Shown here: positions 11,181-24,254 of the stretch, piece by piece | Layout of the letters: the number at the start of each line of letters is the position of its first letter | How positions within the stretch are numbered: position 1 is the first letter of the stretch | Assembly (NCBI GenBank): GCA_035235625.1 | Contig: CP141141.1 | Location: 45,841,719 to 45,905,718, forward strand | Length of the DNA: 64,000 bases | DNA from: Saururus chinensis | Lineage: Eukaryota > Streptophyta > Magnoliopsida > Piperales > Saururaceae | Reading direction: 5' to 3' | Program-made: the position numbers and the translations under genes | The notes under the pieces: model-generated | Seen by the model: only the letters and a program-made list of their open reading frames with translations | Databases searched by the model: none | Told to the model about the DNA's origin: nothing

Positions 11181-13289
11181 ATTTCCGATGAAAGAGTGAT
11201 ATGAGAACAGTGCAGGACGTGGAGAGAACATGGACCATTCATTTCGAACAGGGCCCATCTAAACGGGGTGCAGGCCCAGTACAAATGGCAGCGGTCAGTG
11301 TACGTGGCGATCAGTGACTGATGAGTCCCTGTCCATTAGGAGACGAGAGTCCCATTGGCTCATCCAAAGCGGGTGGAACAGCGATGCAGGGGCAGTACGG
11401 ATGAAAAGGACGATTCCGTCATTTCGCTGTCCCAGGGAACGTCGCTGTCGCTGCCCGTAGCCCAGATATCGAAATCGTCGGGCGGGCATGAGGGACATTT
11501 TCTGTCATGGGAGAAAAATTATTGGGGGTATTAATGGAAAAGTACACAAAATAATATGCCACTGCGCGCGGATGGGGAGCTTGTGGGGAAATCCCGGGCA
11601 AGCCGGGACGTTGAGGGACCGCGGGGCTGACTAACGTGCGCCGTCAGTGTGCATCGAGCACAGCGTACGCCCGTCACGACCGCCACGTGGGGTTGCATAC
11701 AGCAGCGCTCGCCGCATGCTCGCAGCAATGCGCGGGCTCAACTCATGGGTCCCGTGCCTCTCTGCGAGCTTTTCTGCGAGCGTTTATGAAAGTGAGCGTA
11801 CTCGTTGAAAAATAAAACTGTGTAGCGGGGAGGTGCGGAAATCGGAGTCGTAGAAAAGAAAAGAAAAACAGGGAAAATGTGATATGCTGGTCTCTGCGTT
11901 ACTGCGTAAGCTGAAAAGGGGGAGCAGAGCTGACAGCGATTTCTCAGGTTCGCTGATTCTTGATTCTAGCTTCGGTCCCAATCCATCGTCTGAGCCACAG
12001 CAATCGGGCGGGGATTTCTGTGGAGGTTCGGTCGATTTCACCTGAGGTCTTCGAGGATTAGGATATTTTTTTTCTCTTCTGACTGTGTCGATTGATCGTT
12101 TCGTACGCTTCCGATTTGGTGCAGTTTCGGCTGTTTGGCTTCAAATTTTTGGTATTGAGCTGGTTCTTGATGTTGGGGGTGGGTTTATATGGTTTTCCTG
12201 GTCAGTGAGCGCGGTCGGACTTTCTCGTTTGGGCGACCGATCGAGTGTGTTCTCGTCTCCACCTCTGTGGATGGACTAGGGTTTTCAGAGGAGCAGCTGT
12301 GGTGCTGATTCTGAGTTGTTTTGGGAGAAGTTGACGGCCTTTTCTAGTTGTAAAGTTTGCAGCTGCTTTGTTGAGGAGGAATCAGTTGGGGCTGACCGGA
12401 TCGAGGCTGTCTTGTGCCGCAGGCGTGAAGTCCTAGGTGTGCAATCAAAGATTAGCGCTACTGATAATTAACAAAAAATTATGGTTTTTGTGAAAAGTTG
12501 GTTGTTTTGAGATGAACGGCTGAATTTGGTGTTTCGGGTAAGTGTTCTCTTAACAGAAAGTCTAAACTTTTGAGCACATTCGGGATTTGATTGTGGATTA
12601 GAACATAATCATGTTAAATGCATCTTCATGCTTGATCAATTTTTCATTTCCATGTTAAGGGGAGTGGGTGTGTAACATTTATCGAAGAGCTGTTAACAGT
12701 CATTTTCTCTAAATTATCCTTCTAAATTCGCATTTTGGCGGTTTTTTTCTTCTACATCTGGGATAAACCACTTGTCAGTTGTCACGTCCTCTTTTTAACA
12801 TGAGAGATTTGTCGGTCTTTTAGGTTGCAATAATATCTCTAGGCTCTAGCTGCGTCTGCGATCTGGGTCTCTTCTGTCCCTTCTTTGCCTCTTCTGTCCT
12901 CGTCGGGATTTCCGATTTACAAGCCGAGAAGTAAGTGCGTGAAGGATGAAACGATAGAGGTCGGCAGGATACAGCTTTATGAAACGAGGTTTTCGTGTGA
13001 CTTTGTGTCTGCCGTTACTGATCGAACTGTTTTCTCCTCTCAGCACACGTATACATGCGTTACAAAGCTTGTGAGGATAATTACCCTTTAATGGACACGT
13101 AATCACGTCAGATTTCAGTTGGCTTTTCTTTAAACAATGCATGCTTTGTCTTATGGCTGGCTTATTTTAGTGAAATGAAATAATTTTGTATTTCATAGGC
13201 ATTCACTTCTCGGATGAGGGGTCCGTTCTGTTTGCTGTTGATAACACGAGGTTACCTTCTTGTAGGTCAAGCGCTTTGATTCTGCTTCC
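11181..13289 (+). promoter_or_regulatory. ARF1 promoter and 5' leader
   Basis: DNA turns GC-rich from about 11200 to 12060 and includes a G-box core CACGTG at 11684-11689. The transcription start is not visible; I place it near 11900-12000 by composition. A strong donor (CGG|GTAAGT, exon end 12537) and an acceptor (TTGTAG|G, exon start 13266) bracket a leader intron that ends 24 bases before the start codon. If the leader covers 12170-12537, it holds four short upstream ORFs: 12170-12208, 12271-12279, 12481-12510 and 12512-12523. Confidence 0.6.
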
Positions 13290-16200
13290 ATGGCTCACGC
13301 GGTGTCAAACTATCCAAGTCGGGAGGATTCTGCAGGTTGGGATTAATGTTCTTATTCTTACTGTTTGTAAGTTGCAGCTTAAGATACTATATTTGGATTT
13401 TCTGTCGACACTTTTGCAAGATCAGCTTGCTAGGTCAGTAAATGATATGTGTTGCATCATGCACCAAGGAAATGTCAAATTTGTTGGTTGATCTTTGCTT
13501 GGCAATTCTCGACAACAAATGCTCGGTAGTGGGTTTGTTTCTCGTGCTTTTGTTGGCCTTCTTGCCTTGAGCTTTGTGCGTTGGTTTCTTCCTCGGGTCA
13601 TAATATTTTCTACGAAGTTGGTGTATTTTGTAGTGAATTGATTTGAATGTTGGTTAGCTCTTTGTTTTATTCTAGGCTTCAAAACGTTTTCTGCTTTTGA
13701 GCTTTCTCGAGTGTGTTGTGTGCTTGCTGCATTTCATATTTGGGTTTTCCTAGTCAACTTGTTAAAGTCATTTGTGCTCCTGATTTTCGTTCTCAATTCA
13801 GCTCTATGAGAACCTCTTTTCTTCAATGCAAACTGTGAAGATAATGGGTTAATATTTGGTCTTCAATGGACTTGTATAACCTTTGTATGCGGGATTACTA
13901 TAATGTGCAAAGTGAAATTAATTTTTGCAATTGCTTTTGCTTTGCATTTAAATATAGATGTCTTTTTGGAAAGTAGAGGGCTTCTGAAGCACATCGCCAT
14001 AGCATTTTGGGTGTGGTTTAATAAACTAGTCAATGTTTTTTGTTCTCTGTAATTCATACCGGCAACTGTGTCTCCTTGGCCATGTAGGTGTTTCTGGGGA
14101 CGTTCTGTACAAGGAACTATGGCATGCTTGTGCGGGACCTTTAGTTACTGTCCCTCGTGAGAATGAACGAGTTTACTACTTTCCACAAGGTCATATGGAG
14201 CAGGTATATTTAGTTCTACTATACACTGTTTGTTCTTTTGCCATATTGTTAAAATAGTTTCTTTTGGGAATAAATAAATTTATTGTTCTCAATTACCTTT
14301 AGTTTACTAAGTTCCATCCCTTGAGATTGCACTGACTCGTATGAAAACCTTTGTACACACAGCTCGTGGCGTTAGGTCTAGAAAAATATCTGTTGGACCC
14401 ATCAACATGCATTTTATTGTCTGGACAGAATACACCCATTTTTTGTATTTATGCAGGCCTAGTCATTCTCCTTTCTTTTTGTTTTTACCTTTATATCCTG
14501 TCTACCTTATTATTGTTTATAACTATTATTTGCTAGGTGCTTGCATCTTTAATTTATTGTTACTCCTGGAACTATTATATCTCTGAATTGTCTATACATA
14601 GTTACGTTTGAGAATTCTTTGTTATCTTGGTTGCCTTTTCTGAACACAGAATTGAGCTCACAACAGATTCTGACTATGTGAAGCTTAAGATGTCATTTGG
14701 CTCCCACTTTGTGTTTACAAAAGCAGACTTACTTTAGGCGGGGTAGTGCAAAATGTTACATTCCTGCTTTCCACCCTCTTTTGTGGGAACCTTCCTCCCT
14801 TGTGGAGGAAGGTTCCCATAAAATCGGGTTTCTGCTGTGGGTAAGCAGGAGCCAAGCGAGATTTCAAGAGCTTATTTGTCATCCTTATTTGCTTTGGCAA
14901 AATACTGAGTTCACTCTTTATACGTAGTTCACATGTTTTTGTAAACCGTTTTGTAGTTGGAGGCCTCTACACACCAGGGACTGGACCAGCAAATGCCTTT
15001 GTTTAACTTGCCTTCTAAAATTCTCTGTAAAATTGTCCATGTTCAGCTTCGGGTGAGTTATTAATTAATTTCTACTTGTTATTTTTCAACCTTTCTGGTC
15101 TTAAAGTATACCAAGTTTGCTTTATGCATGTTGTAGTTGACTGTTCCTGTTCATGTAATCAATCTATATTTCATGTGTAGGCTGAACCAGAGACTGATGA
15201 AGTTTATGCGCAAATAACACTGCTACCCGAGCTAGACGTGAGTTTTTCTTCTTTAAGGCCACATTATTGCTTTTGTTATTAATAGAAGTCTTCAATCTCT
15301 TTTTTCTGTTCACTGAATTTTGTTTGACATAATTGATGCTATATGAAAATTAGATATCAGTCATTTTTGCATTTGAGCTGGATGTTAAACCATTCAAGTG
15401 TCTCCCAAACCTTTGGCTAGGTATCTGCTATTGTGTCTGAAAATTTTGTGTAGTTTCCCACCATAGTCACCACCCTGAAAGAAATTAGAATGGTTCTGCT
15501 TTGTCCAAGCTCATATTTGTTTTTAATTCAAACTTTATTTAACTATGTTCTCCCTCAAATTTTTTATGCCAACTTTTCCTTTTTTTGTGTGTGGATCAGC
15601 AAAGTGATGTTATGAGCCCGGATCCACCATTGCCTGTACCTGAACGAGTTACAGTACACTCATTCTGCAAAACACTTACTGCTTCTGATACAAGCACCCA
15701 TGGAGGATTCTCTGTGCTCCGAAGGCATGCTGATGAATGCCTACCACCTTTGGTGAGCTCCTATTTGAACCTGACGCACACTCCTGCTAGTATCTTTGTT
15801 CTCTTTGCTTATGTGATTTTCCCTTTCAGGATATGTCCCAGCAGCCACCATGGCAAGAACTGGTTGCTAAAGACCTGCATGGGAATGAATGGCATTTCCG
15901 ACACATTTTCCGAGGTTTTGTACCCTCAAGTTTTTTGTATTTTATGCAACTCGTTTTGAAAAGATGTATAGGAAAAGTTATAGGAGAAAATGGCGGTTAT
16001 TCATGCTTATTGGAATAATTAGGATAATTAATTTGCCTAGTCCATTTGTTGTTCTGTATTGCTAGATGAGGCTCTGCACCTTTCTTTTGGAACGACTGCA
16101 CTTTTTTTTAAGGAAAGTTGCAAATTATTAATGGATTTGGACTGGAGCTATAAATATGAAAGGCCCTTGTTCGGACAATTTCTGTGGCACAAGCTACTGA

Positions 16201-19200
16201 ATGGTTGACAGAAAATATGGTTAAGGGCCTGGTGGCTAATGTTAACGCGTTCTGTTACATAGACAAAGATTAACTATCTTGAAGCCAAATATTTTCTAGA
16301 ACAGAATTGATGATAAAGGACAGCAGAACAGAACACATTTTCATCAGAGTTCTTTTTTTTTGTATTAGAAAATGTCAGAAATTTGTAGGTAGAGTATAAA
16401 ATGGTTTTGATACAGAGAGAATACTTATTTTTTTCTAAAAAAAAACCACTGTAACTATTTTGGTCCAACCTGTATTAAAAGATAAATATACAACTTTGGA
16501 TGCAGGGCAACCACGTAGACACCTTCTCACTACTGGGTGGAGCGTTTTTGTTAGTTCCAAGAGGCTTGTAGCTGGGGATGCGTTTATCTTCCTCAGGCAA
16601 GTATAACAGCGGCTATCTCACATCAATTGAATCTGTTAAATCTGATATGGTGTGTGCATATTGATTTTTGTTTCCTTTTCTCATATTTTATGTTGATGTC
16701 CACTATTTGTCTTCATTAATTCATTACAGAGGTGAGAATGGAGAGTTGAGGGTTGGGGTCAGACGACTAATGAGACAAGTAAGCAACATGCCGTCATCCG
16801 TTATATCCAGTCACAGCATGCATCTTGGTGTACTTGCAACTGCTTCGCATGCTAAACAAACAGGGACTCTTTTTTCTGTTTTCTACAAGCCAAGGTTAGC
16901 TGACATTCAATCAATGGATTTTTCTTGATTTTTATTTTGGAAAAAAATGGATCTTCTCTGAATTCTGATAATTACTTGTCAAGAAAAGCTAATGTCCCCA
17001 TGCTACTCTTCTATTCCAGAGCTAGTAGATCCGAATTTATTATCAGTCTCAACAAATATCTTGAAGCCAAGAATCAAAAGTTATCTGTTGGCATGAGGTT
17101 CAAGATGAGATTTGAAGGCGAGGAAGCTCCTGAGAGAAGGTATATGTACTGAGTGAGCTAATTCTGAGCTGCTATTAAATTAAAACATTATAACAATAAT
17201 AAACCTCTCTTTCATTTCTTTAGGTTCAGTGGCACTATAATTGGCGTTGGAGAGTCCTCTTCATCTCGTTGGAAAGACTCTGAATGGAGGTCACTGAAGG
17301 TAAATCTTGTCCTGTGGTACTATAATATGTTTGATAAAAAAATGAAGGTGTCTCTTATTTTAAGGCCTGGATGTTCACCTCTACCATCTTAAAAGATCTC
17401 TGAGAGACCTGGTTGGTTACAATGCATTTTAAGCATTGGCTCTTGGCAAATTCTTTCTTGATTATCTTCAAAACTACAAGACTACAACATATTGCAGGTT
17501 CAATGGGATGAGCCTTCATCAATCCCACGGCCAGATAGAGTTTCACCTTGGGAACTTGAGCCCCTTGTTACTGCTGCTCCACCAACTCCACAACCTGCCT
17601 CAAGGAACAAGAGGGCAAGGCCTCTGGTATTACCATCAGTGAAAGAACTTCCACTTCATGGTACTTGATCAGTATGATGTTGCCTGGATTTCTTCTCCAT
17701 GCAATTATTACGTTTTTCTAAAGATACTGTTGCTTGAGCTTGTATAGGTGCGTGGACGTCCTCAGACAAGCCCGTCTCAAACTTTTCTCTCTCGGAGGTA
17801 CAACAGGAGCGAGATTTGTTTCCCTCATCAACCTCTAGTCTCTTCTCCCCAATGTCAAATCATGGATCTTTTGGGTTCACTGCCAACAACACACCATCAT
17901 CAATTTCCAGCTGTGCTGTCAACTGGTATAACAGAGGAGAAGCTCCAAGTGAAAGCTTGACATCAGCCAACAATAGAGAATACGGGGAGAAGCGTCAGGA
18001 GGCTAATAATAATGGTTACCGGCTATTTGGAATCCAGTTAGTGGACAATCTCCTTGCTGAGGAAACTGCTACAGTACCAGCTGTCTCTGGGGCTGGGGGA
18101 GCTCCTTCAGTTGAAGCAGACTCTGATCACCAGTCTCAGCCATGCAATACCAGTCGAACAGACGTCCCAGCTGTCAGTAGTGAGCCTGAAAAATCATGCC
18201 TAAGGTCGTCCCAGGAAATGCAAAGCAAGCAGACTCGAAGCTGTACCAAAGTATTACTTACGTCAACAATTAGTTACGCTGGTCATCATTTACATTTATG
18301 TTAATACTAATATTCAGAGAATTTATGTTTTTGTCACTAGGTTCATATGCAAGGAATTGCTGTGGGGAGGGCCGTTGACCTAACAAGATTTGACCACTAT
18401 GACGATCTGCTCAAAAAATTGGAGGAAATGTTCGACATTGAAGGTGAGCTCTGTGGGCCTACCAGGAAATGGCAAGTGGTATACACAGATGATGAGGATG
18501 ACATGATGATGGTTGGTGATGATCCTTGGAAGTGAGTAATGTTTTGACTCATTTTTCGTTTCTTGTCCATTACTCTTTTTTAGTAGACATACTGCCACAT
18601 GCACAACTAGGTATGGTAAGGGGTTGAGAGTCAGAAAGCAATTTCAGGTTGGGTTTAAATATATATTTTACGTTCAATTGGTTGGAAACCACTTGGCCGT
18701 ATGAATGTCTTGTTATGTGAGAGACAGATGGTCTTACTAAGTAGGTTTCTAGGAGATCAATCTATATTGAGACCCTTTTTGACTTGGTCCCCGCTAGTAG
18801 GTTTCTAGGTTCGTCACCCTTTTTGACCTGCACACTATGTGAAAGTAGCAGGACATTGCTTATAAGAATGGAAATTTGCTACTTTTTGGTCCTCACTTTG
18901 AAGTGACAGTTGAGTGAACCAAATCAGAAACGAAGCAGCAGTTGGGCCATTACTCAAGCAGTTCTTGCTGAACCATTTTAATGAACAGGGTCCTATTTCC
19001 ATATGTATCACGGGTATTTCCATATGCGTTATTGATGGCCATGATTATAAGCTGAGGAAAAGCGGTGGGGTTTAGATTGCTGGAAAATTGGTCCTTTGCC
19101 CTATATCAATTACTGTGTTATAGCTGATGGGATTTAACTAACAGACTTTATCTTTTTTGTCTTCCATATATTCAGTGAATTCTGCAGCATGGTGAGGAAG

Positions 19201-19353
19201 ATCTTCATCTACACCCACGATGAGGTGAAGATGCTCTCGTCAAAGGCTCATCTGGCAATGGAGGGCAAGAAGTCAGCGAAACCCCACATGGCAGATGGAG
19301 AAACTGCAGAATGTGGTCCTGAAAACGATATTTCCCAAGGTGATGTGTGCTGA
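13290..19353 (+). CDS. ARF1: Auxin response factor, ARF1 class
   Basis: This is a nuclear transcription factor that binds auxin response elements and, in the ARF1 class, mostly represses. Coding exons: 13290-13335, 14088-14203, 14957-15052, 15181-15237, 15600-15752, 15830-15914, 16506-16596, 16730-16894, 17020-17139, 17224-17299, 17498-17660, 17748-18250, 18341-18531, 19176-19353. Joined they give 2040 nt, 679 residues, with every phase consistent. Domains: B3 DNA-binding about 125-226 ([29 protein letters not shown]); ARF ancillary domain about 250-335 ([31 protein letters not shown]); Ser/Asn/Pro-rich middle region 390-557 without a Q-rich stretch, with an RLFGI repression-type motif at about 480; C-terminal PB1 from about 560 (GRAVDLTRF, then the acidic [14 protein letters not shown]) for ARF and Aux/IAA pairing. 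The start is the ATG at 13290, whose 15-codon exon splices in phase to the ELWHACAG exon. Intron 7 has a GC donor. The 3' UTR probably runs to about 19620. Confidence 0.95.
14690..14885. repeat. Hairpin/MITE-like repeat in ARF intron 2
   Basis: A perfect palindrome has arms 14784-14797 and 14805-14818 (TGGGAACCTTCCTC and its complement) with a 7-base loop. Around it, TTTGGCTCC near 14696 faces GGAGCCAAG near 14848, which suggests a small foldback element of about 200 bp inside the intron. No target duplication was identified. Confidence 0.5.
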
Positions 19354-19620
19354 TCCCCCAATTTTCATCTGGATATGGGAGCGCCGCCCCAAGGTTCAGT
19401 TGGTTTGGGTGAATCTAATTATCTGCAGTTCTGCTCTTTAAGCTTGGAAATGGTGAGGCTGTTTCCATTGGTGGGAGCTTCTACTGGGTATTGTACTATT
19501 GTCGTAAGTTGCATCCGACCACAAGGGTGTGCCTGCCCACATCGGAGAGCAAATTCTGGCCGGTATCGTTCAGATAGTGAAACAACGAATATGGGTGGAA
19601 ATATCAGTATAATGTAAAAT

Positions 19621-20423
19621 ATATTTTGAATATGGACGATACTGTTTTATTTTCTCCTGTTATACTTGCCTCCCTAGTCTGCTATCCGTTTTCTTTTGGT
19701 GATACGGCACATGTTTCATGGCATATGAAGTAAAAAGTTAATACACCGGCTCACTCATGCTAGGTGCCACAATCCATCGGGTTGAGATTGGACGTACACA
19801 TAAAATAAGGGATTGTGCCAACGTAGACCTAAACGAAATTTATTTCGTCCGTTTTGAGAATATGGGAAAGCCCGATGGGTTAGGTTTGTGATTTTAAATT
19901 GAACTTGAATAGGGCCTGGATAAACCAACATAACTCAACTAAGACTATAAATATCTTTTTTATATTTTCTTTGTGTTTTTTAAGCTAATTCTCATATTTT
20001 TTATGTGTAAGAGATAAATATAACAATTACTTATAATTTCATATTTTTCTTAATTAAGTGATTTAAAAAAATATATTTTTTATTTATTCTAAATAGCTCG
20101 AGTCGGGATTGGGTTGTTATTTCTTAAATGATAGCGAGTTCAGATTTAATAGATGGTTTGTCTCCTTGGCCACCATATTCTGCATTATTAATATCTACTT
20201 CTTATACCAACAAGTCCACAACCGTGGTTGCATGCGGCTTAAATTCTGCCCAAGATTGCATGTAGTTGATGTGCTGTCGCTAGAGTCAAAGCGGTTAACA
20301 TTAAAAGTAATAATACAAGATGCACTTGACGTCCACTGCCTGATCCTTTCACGTAGTTTTAGATATTCATTTTCACTGAATTTGATTTCTTAACGTTTGC
20401 ATGAACTTTTTATAGTAATTTAA
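19621..20423. other. Gene-free AT-rich interval
   Basis: The DNA downstream of ARF1 is AT-rich, with degenerate 'gcccgatgggttaggt' phrases of the kind found in small plant transposons (about 19860-19930). No gene is seen. Confidence 0.4.
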
Positions 20424-20973
20424 AGGGCTGTTTTGGATAGGAAATTACTAAGAATTATAATTGAAATTACATTTGGTAACCAAATTTGTAGAAAGCCCAG
20501 AATCTTTCCGTCTTCTAGTGGACGACAAAGTGGAAGGGTAGTGTCAAGCATCTGGCAAGAGGCCGGGGGTGTGGCTGGCAATGGGCAGTGGGACGGGAGA
20601 TGTAGGAGCCATTAGGTATTTTCTCGATGTGGCTAGAAGGGTGAGGCTAGTGGGGGCGTTCCGTCATTTGGGTAAAGGCGGGGTTGGAGGGCAGTTGGCA
20701 TTTGGGGTTGTAGGGTAGGTTTTTTTTGGTTGTGGGCGAAGGTCAAATCGATATGAGATGGAGGAGGGGTACCCATTGAAAAATAGAATTCTTCCATTAT
20801 ACGGCAGAATCACCTCGTGAAGAAATACAATATTCTATTAGAATTGGTGCTGAATTTCACTTTCGTCTAAAGTTTTATTTTTATTTTGATTCCATTCTCA
20901 AACATAATTCTAACAAATCAAGCCGGAATTGTAGTAAAATATGCTTGCAATTTCATATCCAAGCAACCCCTAT
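20424..20973. mobile_element. TIR element of GGG-TGTTTGGAT type
   Basis: The left end AGGGCTGTTTTGGATAGGAA and the complement of the right end (AGGGGTTGCTTGGATATGAA) form imperfect inverted repeats of about 45 bp. The interior has a GC-rich segment (about 20510-20770). These termini resemble PIF/Harbinger- or hAT-like elements, but I see no clear duplication of the target. No coding capacity is apparent. Confidence 0.45.
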
Positions 20974-20981
20974 GACCGTAC

Positions 20982-21041
20982 GATTCCATTCATTCATCAA
21001 GTGGTTTGATGGATTCCATTCATTTATCAAGTGGTTTGATG
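20982..21041. repeat. 30-bp tandem duplication, two copies
   Basis: The unit starting GATTCCATTCATT (20982) is repeated at 21012 with one difference (cattcatc versus cattTatc). It is a recent local duplication. Confidence 0.85.
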
Positions 21042-21728
21042 GATCGTAATTCCATATCCATTCTAATTACTCATTAAACTCTATTAACTATTTTAACTTT
21101 ATCTTTTAAATAATAATTGTTTATTTTTTCTAAGCACTTATATAAGAATTTAAAATTACTCCATTCATCTCATAGGTTTCAAACAAACTGTCCCATAAAG
21201 AATGTTTGCTTTGCCCATGTACTGAATAACTTTTAAAAAAGTTCTTAAACCAAAACTTATTTAAAAAAGGTTTTGATATTTTTAAAATGATAAGATAGAC
21301 TAGTACATATGTATGGAGATGTGAAAAGATATGAAAAGTCAAATACACCCCATCTCCTTTCACTGGTACGAGGTGATGTGAAAAAAAAAATACAAAATGA
21401 CTAAAAGATCCCCTTGTACATGCAAGAAGAGATATAAAATGATGTCAAAAAGGTTAAAAAATTACAATACCCCTAAGAATATCCTTCCATGCATGTAGTT
21501 TCCCTCAATAATGAATGTTAAAAATATGTATCGAAATATTAAACTAAAATGATCCAAACACCGAAATTGTCCTAAAATTATGGCTTAATTAGAAAATAGG
21601 AAATTTAAGTCCAGGAGAATTTTGATAATGACGGTAGAATGATAACTCATTAAATTGTTTGGACCATATAAAATTTGAGGGTGACATAAATTTCGATGGA
21701 AAACCACAAGGAAATTAACTTTAAAATT

Positions 21729-24254
21729 TGTAATATCTGGGATTTTTTAAAATGTTAAAACTTAACCACATGGAAAATAATGTATTTGATCCATTTACCT
21801 TATCATTTAAATAATTACTTAGATAGATGGAATTTAAAGGTGAAACAAATGAGGTTAGAAAGTAAACCGAAAGAACTTTGAAACACTACCCTTAACATGC
21901 AGAGTTCAGATGAGGGAGATGATCATTTCAAAGTTGAACATGACATGTAAGGCTCATTTACTCAAATTAGACGTACAAATGAGTTATTTCGAGTACTATT
22001 TGAGCCTGATTAATTGAAGTTAAAGAAATTAGTAAAATGAATAGCCTAAGTAAGTAGCCTAGTAGGTGGTATTTTGCCCAACTTCTAAGGGATTGAGATC
22101 CCTAATCCCCATGATTATAAAAGAGTATATAGGGCTTATTTGAGGGAAGCTTCTAGCCTAGAGGAGAAGAAATAGAAGGAGCCGCCGGAGAAGTTTCTAG
22201 CGAGTCTAGTTGGCAATAGCGGAGAGGAGCGAGCTCGAAGACCGGTAGCGGTGAGGTAAGATGGCTCCCCAATCCATAGATGTGATTAGTGCTAATTAAT
22301 TACATGTGTTGTGATTGCGGAATTAGAATGAAAAATAATAATAATAATTAAATTACTCTTTAGTTTTGGGCGTGCGCGAAGCCTAGGTTGGCTAGTTGTG
22401 CACTGGTCGTGGATGCACTAGCCAGCAACGTTGGCTACTTGCACCCGCCAGCAGTGCTAGCCTCTGGCATTGTCTCAGGGCTAGCCGGCTAGGGAAGCCC
22501 AGGACCATGCAATGCAACATCAACAACCCAAGCATCAGTCATACAATGCTCATTGCACAAATGTCGATCGAGCAGCTACACTATGCATGGAAATATTCTT
22601 GATCACCAATTTGGAATCAACGATGCAGTGTGGTTAGCTCTAGTCAAAAAAAGGGAGGTAGGATTGTCGTCTTCTTCCTTTGTTCTCTCTCTCTCTCTCT
22701 GGCCATGATAGAAGTTTGGGTAGGCGGAAGCGACCATAGGCCACCACTGGTGTCGAGGCTAGGGTGTTCAAAACTGCCCCTAGGTGGCGATTTGATCCGA
22801 CCCACCTCTTGGCAATGAATGGTACATCGCTGGAGGCCAGCAAATACTAGCTGGAAGAGATGAAGACAACCCACTTTCATCGGATCATCACTCGTTTTGC
22901 CTAGACCCAGCCAATCTGTCCCTAGTCCAAGTCTAGGTTGGTTCGATCTTAAAAAAAAAGTGGTATGGTTTACTGGGTTGAAGACTTGGAAATTTTATCA
23001 AACGACTGGGAGAGCATATATAATGACCTAACCAAGTTTTACGTAATAAAAAATCGAAGAGGCTATAAAATGACTATTTTACCCTTATGAGTGAACCATA
23101 ATAATATTTAATTACTCGACTTGGTTTCCGGTTTAGGGGTCCATGAGAGGAGCTAAAATTTGAAAAAAGATTAGTAAGAGGTGAGAGTGTACCCTAAATT
23201 TAAAATAAGTCATATAGTGGAGAAAAATCCTAGTAAGTGGATAATTGACCATTTACCCCTTAGGTTAAGGGTGAATTGTAGAACGAACACAGGTCGGTTC
23301 AAGGGGTTTATGACCCCATAAAATATTTAGAACATTACCACGGGCCCAGGACATCAAGGAGTATTCCTGAGAATAGTTTTCGACCCATTGGGGTACATGA
23401 CGACCCTCAATAAAATAACAAAAATAACCCTATGAGTGGACTAACCTACATTTGCGTGAATGAAATCAACATGCTAATTTGATATTAAAACCTCTTTAGA
23501 GGTCAAAAACTTACCCAAGAATGGAGAAGGTTGTGCTCCATGTGGAAAAATTATCCTAATTCCTTAAGGGGCTTACAACTCTTTTTCATACAAATAGATG
23601 TTCCTATCTCAAGGAGAGTTAGGGCACAAGAGTACGGGGTTTTCTAATACCATAATTGAGTTAAGCCTTAATAGTACTATCTGTTTAGACCTGTGTGGGC
23701 CTATATTATTTATGTTTTTATTTACTTAAATATTTACAATTAATTTTGTGATAGTAATTTATCACTAGGTAAAAATTAATGAATGATTAATCAATGGGGG
23801 TTAGATAGTTTTGGATTGGGCAATAACGCCTAATTAAGATAAAGACTAAAATAACCTTAGAAGGGTCTAGGATAGTTCACAGAGTGAACAAGACCCTCGA
23901 CCTGACAATTTGTCTTAGTTAATGTACCAATGATAATTTTGAGTCTTGACCCCAAAAAGGGTTTGGGATAGTCATTCTAAATCATTGCTTATTTGTAGAG
24001 TACAGATAGGGTTCAAGATGGTTTTTTTAGTCTTAGCTCAATTGAGGAGATGTTGATTTGGCCATGTGGTTGCCCTTCGCGTTGGAGGGAGTTATACGTG
24101 AGCCTTTGCTCATTCTCACTTAGTGTACATACATTTATAGTAGCTGACATCCCGCTTAGTTGACTTCTCTTGCTACTTCTATTTAAGTGTAGTTGTGGGT
24201 CATACTCTTTTACTCTGGGTCATTAGGGGCTAGGTTGGGTTATGATATTTTTTG
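21729..24254 (+). mobile_element. Degenerate LTR-like region, probably nested
   Basis: The start reads TGTAATATCTGGGATTTTTT, similar in layout to the two solo LTRs in the window. Inside is a TATA-like box (TATAAAAGAGTATATAGG, about 22116-22133), followed by a purine-rich leader-like segment ending GTGAGGTAAG near 22258. Such a promoter/R-region layout is usual in plant Ty3 LTRs. The far end near 24240-24254 (GGGTTATGATA) is only LTR-like, and no target duplication was found. A GC-rich piece (about 22380-22950) interrupts the LTR-like sequence, and part of it (22740-22925) recurs in direct orientation at about 24275-24425. Confidence 0.4.
22686..22702. repeat. (CT)n microsatellite
   Basis: A run of CT dinucleotides of about eight units lies inside the GC-rich insert. 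Confidence 0.8.

Noticed and set aside
12085..12279. 64-codon frame before ARF1 as a separate small protein
   Set aside because: It begins with GTG, not ATG, and lies in the probable leader; only the short ATG uORFs are plausible.
22396..22602. 68-codon GC-rich frame
   Set aside because: No domain; lies in a repeated GC-rich insert within LTR-like DNA.
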